64,000 nucleotides of DNA from Rhynochetos jubatus. Its lineage: Eukaryota; Chordata; Aves; Eurypygiformes; Rhynochetidae. This document shows, piece by piece, positions 9,901 to 21,900 of this stretch. The stretch's first letter is position 1. Each line of letters starts with the position of its first letter. Under the pieces are notes generated by a model. It was given only the letters and a program-made list of their open reading frames with translations. It did no database searches and was not told the DNA's origin. Position numbers and translations under genes: made by a program. The stretch covers positions 64,885,905 through 64,949,904 of the forward strand of contig CM050690.1 of the NCBI GenBank assembly GCA_027574665.1, in the 5' to 3' direction.

Positions 9901-12900
9901 CCAGAAAAAAAAAAAAAAAAAACCAAAACAGGAGAGAATTCATCATTTCCTGCTGTAATTTGCCCTTCCAACATTCAGCAGCCTGTGTTTAAGGGCTTCC
10001 CGAGCTAAAGGCTACATCTCACTAATAGTTGCAAGCAATGCTGTGCTCCATTAATTTATCTATTCTAATGTGAAATCTTACACATTACTTAGGAATGAGT
10101 CCACTGTTTAAGTGCTTTGTTAGGCGGCAGTTCCTTATATAAATTTTAAACTTGATATTTGATAGTGTTCAATCTTTTCTCATTCCAATTCTCATAGGAA
10201 ATTAAAAAATAAAGTTAAGAGAAGCTGGCAAGTTCTATCAACCTTCCCCACAACATGCACACTTTTGCAGACTTATGTCATATTTCCCCTAAATTCTCTC
10301 TTCTAGGAAACACATTCCTTACAAGTTCATCTATTCTAGTAGAAAGTCATTGAACACCATCTCCCTCACTAAACTTTTCCTAGCTTTACTGTATTTCTTC
10401 TAATACTGTGCAATCAAAGCTTCCTGCAATATTCAACACAAGGTTGGCTGCACAGATTTCCGTAATGGCATAATAAAGTTTTATTTTATTCTCTACTCCA
10501 ACTAATTCCTAGTGATTCATTTGCATTGACCAATAGTTTAATCTACGATCAGGTCACAGTAACACCAGAGAAAAATGTTGCACTTGGACACTTTGGGGCC
10601 CATTTCTGTATATTTATACCATTGCTTCTCTTGCCCACAGTGAAGCACCACCTCACACCAGCAGAAGCTAAGCAGCAGTTTAATTTTGCTCCACCTTATG
10701 GCAATCTGCTGTCTCTAACCAAAACACTGGCCCCTTATTCTTATCCTGACTGCCCTCCTTCCAGCTCTGAGACACCTAGCAAGGACAGTCTCAGATTCAT
10801 GTCCTCTGGCAGCCTTGGTGATGATCTTCAGTTCCAAAAGGACTGATGGTCCTTTTGCCTAATCAAGCCTTCCAGCAGCACATGGATGTTTCCACCACCC
10901 ATGGCCAAGAGACAAGAACCATCCCATGCCCTCACGTTCTCCCTCACGCACCGGGGGCTCAGGTCTCACAAATCATTGTGTTGCCTGCTGGTTTTTGTAG
11001 CTACACATAAGAGCACAGAGGCAGCAGCATATGGTTGTGACAAGTCAGGCACGTGGCAGTGCAAGCAGCTGGCATCTGAGTGAAGGCAATAATTTAATGT
11101 TGAACATGCATGTGTGCTCCAGCACTGTACTCGGCTTTTTAGCAAGCAAGACTATGCTACGTTTTTCAGACCTTTGCCATTCTCAAGTAAAAAAGGGGTC
11201 AGATGTGTTTTAAGGGACCTCCTGAATCTTAAGACATTAAACATTACCTCATTCCAAAGATCTTTCAGTATTGCAGACAGGTTACTGATTAACAGCTTCC
11301 AGCTATGGTTGGTTCATGTGTTAGTGTCTGCAAAAATTCTTGTCAGATCCCAATGTTTGCTTTCTGTGGATATTTTCCTTGCACCTCACACATCCTCTGC
11401 CCTCAAACATTTGAGACTGTGCAACTGCTTATACTAATGGATACACTAGTTCAGCAATTGACATTATCCCTTATTAACTTACAACACAGATGTTTATCTT
11501 GCAGCTCTTCCCACTTCATAGTCCTAACACAGGAAAGCCCATCTGGTAAAATGTCTACTTAACCCTTTGTAGAAGTGGCCAAGTCTCATTCAGACAAGAC
11601 AAAAAGAACCTTTACCGTTGAAAGTTTTCCTCTTCCAGATTATTGAAGCCAATGCATGGATTTCTGAGATGATTCTGTATCATTAGGATGTCGTTATTTT
11701 CCAAGGCCTGGTTTAGCAACACAACAGCTGACAACATTTCTACTGCAATAGACAGTTCATCATGTGCCAGGTAGTTCTGTAGGACAATAATGTACTGCTG
11801 TCAGGAAGCTAAGTAAGCAGTGTAACAAATTTGAGTTACACAGTCTAGATACCAGCAAGGAGATGGACTTGATTTAAAAGGCCTGGCAAACAACCGAGTC
11901 ACAGGCATGTCAAATTAACACAACACTGCTGGTAGAGTTAACTGGGTTTGCTACACATCCCTTCAGCCTTTCATTCTTCTGTCCCACAGCCCCACATATT
12001 CTGATTGTGCCCTCAGAGCAGGGCATTACTTTTCTACACAATACATAAAGCAGAGTTAGTCCTCATTACGAGCACACAACAATTAAAAATGTCAGTCGAT
12101 TTGTTGCAACACAAGAGCTCATCCAGAGCAAAGTTAAGAAACAAATTCTGTGATTCAATATTGCCTATTCAACCAAAACCAGTCATGCAATAAGTAAAAG
12201 CATGGCAAGAGAATTAAGTCTGATTTTATGCAACAATATGCTATGTTTGTGCTCTTTCATAGTTTGACTACATAACATCAGTGAGCAGGTTGTAAGTTTT
12301 TCACTCTTACCACAGCATTCTGTTGTTGGAGGTTGAACAGCTCAGTCTGATATACAGCAGCAGCAAATGAGTGAACAACAGGCAGCTGCGCCTCCGGTTT
12401 CATCAGTGCAACCAGTGTGACACTAGGATCACAGTTACGAATTGCAGTATTGATATTGTCAACTGCTATAAGTTCTAGAGAACAGCAGGGAAAGAAAAGC
12501 CTATTAATTTTCACATGTCTTTTGCTTTTTATGCCATGTAGATGACAGGTTATTCCAAAGAATATAATTTGCTGTCATTGGAGGGGAAAAAAAAAAGAAA
12601 TGTGAGATTCTTCAAGACAACTGCTGAATGTTGCAAAACCAGTGTTTACTCAAAGTCATCAGCAAATAACAGACTGGAGGACTTTAAAGTTTCTGGACTT
12701 TTAGATATTGGAGACTGCTTATTGTACCTTTAACCCTAAATAAGGAGCTGACCCCATCCTAGCACAGAGAAAGACCTGACATCACTCCTGGATTTGCTTG
12801 CAGCAGGTACTGCTGGGTATGTCAGCTCCAGTGCCCCAGTCTTGCTTCACTCCAAATGCTCCTTTGCTTCTGCGCCACCTTTCTTCCCTCACCAGCAGGA

Positions 12901-15900
12901 CCCAACTCAGCTAGGTAGAATGAGACAGTCCTGCCAAACCAACAATGTTTTCATTGTCCGTTTTAGGAGGCCTGATAGAAGTAAGCCAAAAACATGTTGG
13001 GTGTTTGGGATCTTCAGAAGCTGAACTATTGAAAATACCATATGCTATGGCTTCTAAGACTTCCTCTGCATGCCATCACCTGTTTGCTTGCTTAACAGTG
13101 TGAAAGATTAGCCCTCACGAGCACTGCCATCTAGAAGTTATCCCCTTCCCCACAGCCTAAATTTCACATTAAACTGGTCACCATAGAGGAGCGTGAGCAC
13201 AACCCTTTCTGGTACCTGAACAACTCGCCCATTCTGCTTTTTGTTGAACTGACTTCAGAGGTTTGAACCCCAGCAGAAAAGTGCTGAAAACCACTTCTTA
13301 CTTGGGCAGCTGCAGAAGCCTCACAACACCCCTTAGCTTAGTCATGGGCACTGTAATTGCACACCTGGAGGAGCCAAGTCTGAAAACACCCAGTGCAGGA
13401 CGCACCCATGAACACTTTGTACAAGAGAACGCTCAGGTCTTGCGCAAATGGAAACAACCTTGCAGGTTAGAGAACACGTGGTAAAGAATGAGAATTATGT
13501 AAATACCATTTCCGACAGCAAAATAACTCCCGTCTCCTTCACCTTATCTTACGTCTTTTCTGTATACTGTAATCCAGTGAATGCTTTCAGTGACCACTGA
13601 CTGCTGAGGTCTGTACAAGACTGCTTGCACAGCAGACACCCACAGTTCATGTATGCAGCAACACTCAGATCTTATTATACAACACAGACTCTGAAAACCT
13701 TTCTAAGTAACCAAGTGCACCTGCACAAGCCCCTTGCCTCTCATTTCAATTGCTCTGAAGCATGGTCATATGGGGCCATGCTGCTCTTTAAGGCTCTCTA
13801 TTGGCTACTCCTGAGGTGAGAAAAAAGCAAAGGCTGTCAAAGCTATAGCATGCATGCTTTTATAGAGAAAAGAGTCAGAGTCCACCAACGGGCTAGTTCT
13901 GTAGTCAATAACCAAGATACTGATTTCTAATTCAGGAACTGAACATGCAACTTGCAAAACACACTCCACATTGTTCACATTCCACTGGGTTTTTTTTCTT
14001 TTCAAATCAAACATAACAAATAAGTTGCTCTCCAGATCTGTTACTGCTTTTCATGCATCACATTTTTCTTCCTCATTTCCTTGACCAAGAAGCAACTCTT
14101 CTAGAGAAAGTACTCCTTGACATGCCTAACCAATCTGAAACAGGCTAACTTTTGAGGTAGTAAGTCCAACTTAGCTTCTGGCTTAAGCTGACCTCACAGT
14201 ACAGCCTTTAAGTCACATTACAAAAGCAAACAACTTGGAGTCAGAGCATTGGAAATACCAGACACAAAACAGCCACTAAGCCATGCCCAGATGTAACATG
14301 AAATGACAGCAGTATAACCAAAGATGGACTTCCTAGCAAAGAAGTTTCCAGCCAAAAGCAGCAAAACATGCACTGCAAATTTAGATCCCCCTTAACTATA
14401 TTTTTTTTACAAACAACTCGTGACTGTCTTAGCAGGCTAAGAGCAGGTTAGATTTAGATATGTGTGTCTAGAAGTAAGAATAATTTTCCTCTGCAATGTG
14501 AATGCAAAATATTCTTCCATGTGATAATTCTATTTTAATTCTACAAGGATGGTCATTGCCCCCAAGTAAGGATTAATACCGCACTGATAAATATTTGTTC
14601 AAGCCATCAAGCCATGCATTGCCTTCAGTTTTAGCCAATGTGTTTTTACCAGTGTCTCAAGCTATTCAAAGAAAAAAAGCGTTAGCTACCTCAGATAAAA
14701 AGAGTATATCCATTGGTGCACGGATTGGTGACTTGGCAATTGTGACACTGAGAGGAAGAGTTACAAAAATAAAATGCAACATATATGGTTTCAGTTTGAG
14801 AAACCTCATTTACATGCAAGGAATTGTGGATTCAGTTAATCAGCTTAAAATAATTAAATGGTGATGGCAAAAAATTAGTATTAAAACAGTTACTCACTAA
14901 GCTTGTGAGCCTCAGCTTCCGCATTGGCAACACTAACTTCTTTCTGTATTTCAGTTTTGTCGAGCATATTTGGAACCCCTGCTATCTAACAGATCAGAAA
15001 AAAAGATTTAATTATGCTTTTAAGTTTTATGGGAGATAGGGATAAAACCCCTTAATGGGACACTAGGATCTGATTGTACTATTCCCTGTGTATCAAAGAC
15101 AATGTCACAGTAAACACAGCATTAATCTTTCCCTGTGATTTTCATCTTACTCAAAATGATGGATTTCCTCCATAAAACCAAACTGACTTTTTCATTTGCT
15201 GTTAATTCAATAATACCTGTAGTTGTACTCAAGTTATAACTCATTTTCAAAGCACAGTATTTGGGGCAGCATGGTATATCTGAAGTTTTCTTAACTTAGT
15301 AACTACTTATAAGGGCATCATGGCCTTTAGAGCAAATGCAGCTACTTTGATGTCAATTAGTACATCAGTTATTCTAAACCCTTTATAAAGAACTGTTTCA
15401 TTAAGTGATGCTAAAGGTAGACTAAAGGCAATTTCCCTCTAGATTAAAACTGGCTAAAGAAATTCAAACTGATGCGTAGTACCTGTTTCATTCAATTACC
15501 TGCATTTTCTGTTCTTTAGAATCACACAATTGCAATAGGTACCATGAGGAATTTTGCGGCAGAACTTCAAGCAGGCTCAGAGCAGGACGGCTCAAACCTG
15601 CCATCAGCGCCACTTCATCTTGCCGGTCAATAGCCTCATTCACTTGGACTAAAGCTATGTGAACTGAAATGAAAACAATGCTCATAAACAGCAAATATGC
15701 TTTTGTGGAAAAAAAAGTCCATTGCTGTCAGCATCTCACTTTTTGTAAAAGCCAGCTAGGGTGGTGGTCTTTGTCCAGCAGAGGATTATCTGTTTCAAGA
15801 TCAATCCTATGAAGGGAGTTTCCGGCTCTGCTATACAAGCCCATGTGGGAGCAGCTCAGTCATAGCTAACTGGGAGCTTATGAATGACTTTCAGCTCTAT

Positions 15901-18900
15901 ATAGAAGAGGGGGTCAAAATTTACAGTATTCTGCACACAAAAGGAATTCAAACATAAAGAAACAGCACAGGCAGTAAATGATTCGATTCTGAAGTGAGGA
16001 GTCCTTGCAACAAAACCACACAGACATTAGCCCCCAGAAGATTAGCAGAGAAGGAGCAGCAAGTAAAAAACCCCACAACTGTTGTAGACAGCTATTAGCT
16101 GCTTTTGCTTGTTGTGTAAGTTTCTGCAGAAGTATTTTGTTTGTTCCTGTGGATTCAAGCTGTGTTCAGCTGTAAACTGGAAGATCATGTGTTATGTGCA
16201 CACTTTCATAAGGATCCAAAATGGCTTACTGTTTATCTTATTGATATTGCCTTGAATCTCAGATTGTGTCAGCAGCTCCTCGTAGACATCTCTCTCCTCC
16301 TCAGAAATTGTGCCGTTCTAAGAAAACAAAATTGTTGCTAGTACACACAAAAATTTTGCAGAGAGAAAAGCTGTCAGTGGGAGTCATTAAAACTTCATCA
16401 GCTGAAATATTTGCTGGGTGTGTATGTAAAGGAATTTGTTGACCACATGAACCAAAGAAATTAGCACTTTGTGGTAACTGGCTGATGCTGTAAACATTTT
16501 CTGGTCCCCGCGCAACAGCCATGTAGTTGAAAAATGTTTCACTATATCTACAAGAAGTCATTAGTACTCATGTAAAAAAAAAAGCACATGATTTCAAATT
16601 AAAGATCTGTGGCAGAGATTACACACCATGCTGAAAAAAGGTAACTGGAAAACTTTAAAACAAAAAAAATAGCTTTTTCTAAAGCAGTTGATAAAGGAAA
16701 AGAAGTTTGTGGTTTTGTGGGGGTTTTTTGGTTGTTTTTTGGTTTTTTGTTTTTGTTTTTGTTTTTTTAATAAAGTCTTCCAGTATTTAATCTTTTGGCC
16801 AATGTTAAGCTACATCATACTTATGGTAATCATATTCTTATAAATTTGGGTATTAGCTTGTTGCATTACCATTATTTACTTTATTTCGCTTAAAATTGGG
16901 GGTTTTCTCCACTAATTTAATTTCCAAAATTAATTTTTAAAACTAATTTAACTTAATTTTTGAAACATTAATACTACAGCATGAGAAACAACATGAAGGA
17001 ACATGTATATGAAGATTGCTAGTAAAATTCCACTACCTTAAGTCTTGCATTTGATTCTTTTCTCCTTTTAGCTTCAAAAAGTTCATTCTGATAGTCCTGT
17101 GCAAGTTCTTCATCCACATTTAGCAACATTGCATTTGGATTCCTCAGAGTTGCAATGGTTTGCTCAGCTATTCCCCTTTCAATAGCTTCGTTAATTGCTA
17201 TTACTGCTGCATGCACTAGAATTAAAAGCACAACCCAAAATTTCAGTAAGCAAAATATATTCAGTTCAAATACTTTTAATTCCTTGACCCCAGGCTTATT
17301 TTAGAAAGAAAAAGCAAATGACATGGGATTGACAGTAGAAATATAACTTCCTTAATCACATCTGGGGAAATCACTTAGTTCTTGTCACAAGGCAACAAAA
17401 TAATTCGATTAACAGTAGTAGCAGTAAAAGAATTAACCAATGGCTTGTACGTATATATGAATAATCACGTGAGTAACTGCAATTTATCCAAATCCTGCTC
17501 ATTCAGTCAGCCACCACGTGCAACTTCTGTTTCTTCAGGTTGATTCCCTGGGACTGACACCCACCTCACCACAGGTGCTTTCAGAACACCACGTTGAAAG
17601 CCTTCCTCCATGTATGCATGTTCCTTGTACCTGTTTATCATTAATACTGTCACCATTTCTTTTATTTGAAGTGAGTGTTTAATAGCCATTCAACAATTCA
17701 CATATTCCCCTTCAAACATCCCACTCCTAATGCTTCCTGTAGATTGCAGCAACAAAAGCACTAAATGTCCGCCCAAAGGTGGAACACTGCTGTCTGTTCC
17801 ATGTTTACCCTTCTCCCAACTAGGGTTACTATTTTACTGACAGAAAATAAAACGTGGGTTATGTTTTATTGTTCAGGTCCTATGCTATTCAGAAAGCGAT
17901 TATATGCAGGAATTGAAAGCATTTTCAGTAGTTTTTATCTTAAAGCATCTTCCATGTCCACAAGACGTGAAATTACTGTCTAAACGAACTGTGTGTGAAA
18001 GATACTATGCAAGAGTAAGGGAAGTCAAACTTCATGAAACTTATCCCTCCAGAAAACATGGTTAGAATGCCCCAGGCAGGGTGCAACTCTGCATACCATA
18101 TCTAAGTCTGTCTGGATGAACTCCTTTCTTAACTGAGGATTGTCATGAGCGGCTGGGGAACCATTTCTGTCACCTGCAAAGCCACATGACAGCAAGTTTC
18201 AAACCAGGGTGGAGAGGTGGGTGGAGAACACCCAAAGCGGCTTCACAGGGTTCCCAAAGCTTCGTTGCACTGGAAGAGGGGAGAAAAGCACCATAGGACA
18301 TGCTGCAGTCATTGCTCAGCTTAAATGTTAAACCTTTCCTTTGAGAAAACAAGAAAGCCTCAGCTACTAAATAAATGCTTGACTCCAAGATTTTAAGATT
18401 CAGAAATGCTCTTGGTTCTCCACACAGCAAATTTACATGAATATACATCAAAACCCGTTTATAACTTAATCAGATGTAGCCAACACACCCTCTTCCTAGG
18501 TCATTCCTGCACCTTTTGGGCCTGAGATCAGTCTTGATGAAGGACTTTCTCTAGAGCTACAGTTTTCTAGACGTTCATGCCACAAAGACCCCAACCGTTG
18601 TCTGGTGACACATCCATCTCAAAGATTTTACAAACATTGCTTTATAAAATGCAAATCATGAGAGGTGTTTATATAGATCCTACCCCAAAGGAGGAACACA
18701 GCAGCTCTGTCCTGGTCCCAGGCAGCAATGAGCTGCACGTCTAGCACAATCTATAAGATTTTTTGTTTCATTCCATCATACATCGAGCTGAATTGTCACC
18801 GTTACCCCCCATACCAGCAGCACTGGGAGTGGGCAGGGAGGAAGCTTGCGAAGGCTGACCCAGAAGGTGTGTGTGGGGTCGCTCTGGAGTAAGGGGGGTC

Positions 18901-21900
18901 TACAAGTTGCAGAGACTGCTGAAGGACAAGGTGCATCGAGTCAGTTTGCAGAGGCCACCCAGCTGTTTTTGGATGTTGCTAAATGAGAGAAATGGCCAGT
19001 GCTTTACCTCTGCGCTGACTCGTGGATGGTGGCAAATGCCCTGTGGGGGTGGCTACAGCAATGGAAACAGAGCAACTGGAAACAGAGCAGTGCCGAGGCA
19101 AACCCATCTGGGCTGCCGCGCTGTAGTGGGACATTGCTTCCTGTCTAGACAACCCGGTTCTCCAAGTGTGTCACGTCAATGCCCACATGCCCAAAAGCTG
19201 AGCTACTGAAGAACATCAACACAACCCACAGGTGGATCAAGCTGCTAAGAATGCAGTGGCTCAGGTAGATTTGGACTGGCAACGTAAAGGTGAGCTGTTC
19301 ATGGCTAGGTGGGCCCATGACACCTCAGGCCACCAGGGGAGAGATGCCACATACTGATGGGCTTGTGACCAAGGGCTGGAGTTGACCATGGACGCCATTG
19401 CTCAGGTTATTCATGCACATGTGCTGCCATCAAACAGGCCAGGAGGGTGAAGCCTCCTTGGTATGGGGGGTGATGACTGAAATATAAGTATGGGCAGGCC
19501 TGGCAGATTGACTATATTACCCTCCTCAAAACCCACCAGGGTAAGTGCCACGTTCTCACAGTGGTGGAGGCAACCATGGGGTCGCTAGAAACATATCTGG
19601 TGTCCCATGCCACTGCCCAAAATACCACCTTGGGCCTTGAAAGGCAAGTCCTGTGGCAACATGGCAACCCAGAAAGAATTGAATCAGATAATGGCTGTGT
19701 CCCTCCACAGGTGGTAAGATCCTGTATCATTTGTTCTATTTTTCTTTTCTTTTAATTACTTAGTAGCAATAGTATTGTTAGTAACTCCATAAGTTTCATT
19801 TATCTAATTAATTAGTTCTTATCTCAACTTCCACAAGCCTCCCTTGTTTTTTTCTTCCAACCCTTCCTCACTGGGAGTGGGGTGGTGGGTGGAGTGGTAG
19901 AGCAACTGGTGGTGCTTAATTGCCTGAGAGGGCTACACCACAACAAGCTTCCCATTTATTAGCAGAGCAGCTTGTCTAGGATTCACTTTCATGTCACCAA
20001 TGACATGTGTGAGGGAAAACACGAATGCCATCTTTCCTTATTCTATCAGTATTTACTTGCTACATGGCATTGCATGGTTTTGCTAAAGTGGAGAAAAGCA
20101 TCCAGTAAAAGCACATTTGATTTTTAACTGAGGGTGTACATATCTGACTTTGGAGCCTTCAGCATCTTTCAGTGTACGGAAATGAAAGATATTTGTCAAG
20201 GATTAGGAAGTTTGAGTTTTCATGAAGACAAAGGTGTGTACAAATTTAGGAAAGTAAAACAGAGGAGCAGATCACTAGAAACTTAACATGGACAAATGAA
20301 ACATGAAATGAAGCTATATTCTCAGTGAGGGCAGTTACCGGAAGAACTTGCCTAGCGGTTGGTGGATCATCCATTCCTTAGCACGGAATTCATGCAAGAC
20401 AGTTGTTCTAAAATGATTTTGCTCTTGCTCAGTTCAGCGTGCAGAGAGGAAACATAAGCAGCTGGCATGATGGAGGAGAAGCAAGCAGAAAGACACACCG
20501 GTTCCATTGACACTGAACTCTAAGATCAGGGGAAGTTTGGATTGGACATTAGGGAAGGGTTCTTCGCCAAGAGGGTGGCCAGTCACTTGAAAAGGCTCTC
20601 CAGGGAAGTTTTTATGACACCAAGTCTGACAGAGGTTCAAGGAGCACCTAGATGATGCTCTTAGTCATATGGTTTAGCTTTATGTAATCCTGCAAGGAGC
20701 AGTGAGTCGAACTCTGTGACCCTTATGGGTCCCTTGCAGCTTGGGATATTCTGTGGTTCTGTGAACACCTTGATCAACTTAATCAAGGGGCAAAGAGAAG
20801 GCTGTGGTTCTTAGACACACATATCGATACATCCTCATATATGATACAACACATAGGAAGGACAACCTCTTTCACAGTTGTGTATGAAACCTCACTGATG
20901 TAAGTGGAGATAGCAAAAAGTACTCAGCAAGTAGGTTCAAGGTTAGGAGACAAGTCAATAGGTATTAGTGGATATTGTGAACCCATCTACTAAAAGAAAC
21001 AGTGAGAAGCCTGACAGAACTTGAAAGGGCAGTCTAGAGGCATGGAAAACCAGAGAAGGTTACTTGCAGAATAAGCTTGTGCTGAAAACGCTTAAGATTA
21101 CTCTGTATGCTGATTTCTGCTATTGCTGACAGCATAGCAGGAGTCATCAGCACTTGTGTCACTTCATATCTCCTTTTGCTTACTCCATTTTAGAAGCAGG
21201 GTGGTAGTCCCTTTCCCTGCAGGATCTTCAACATCAGTAGAGCATGAAGGCTCCCATAACAGATGTTTCCTGTTCTGGGGCAGGACTTGTTATCTACAGC
21301 AGACTCCTTGCCCAAAGAGACAGAGCCAGCATCAGGAAACACTGCTTTTGTATGGAAGACTGGAAACACTCCAGAAGCTAAAGGAAACCCTACACACACT
21401 ATAAAAAGCTTTCAGAGAAGGAAGTTGCAGCCCTTTCATCTTCAGAGAAGGAAGGAAGCTCCCTGGAAAAGTGCTTGGTAGTCACTAAATCTCTGAAAAT
21501 TTACTATAAAAGGAGAAAAACTACCCCCATGTCCAAAGGCACTATTTAAAAGCTAGATTTGCAGAAGCATGCACAAATTAAGCTACAGCAAGCTCCAAAA
21601 TATACAAGACACAAAGTGTGAATCAACACAATGAAGCACGTTTTGAGTTAAAGTCAGGCAATTTCAGCACACTAACATCATGAATCAGTTTGTTTCAATT
21701 ACTCTACATTGCAAGGTTTAACAAAGTCGCAGTGGAAATTAATGAAAATGCAGCTTTTATTCCCCCAACCCCATGTACAGCCTGTGGTACTGTTAGTAGT
21801 TTATACCAAAGATCCACTGTGCCATTGAACATACTCAAGCCAGTCCGCATGTTCTTCAGTTTGCCCCTGTGAAAAAGGCTAGGATTTTGAACAAAATAAC

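Noticed and set aside
19561-19755. Open frame starting MVEATMGSLETY as a possible host gene
   Set aside because: It is the integrase-core part of the degenerate ERV-L relic, not a cellular gene.
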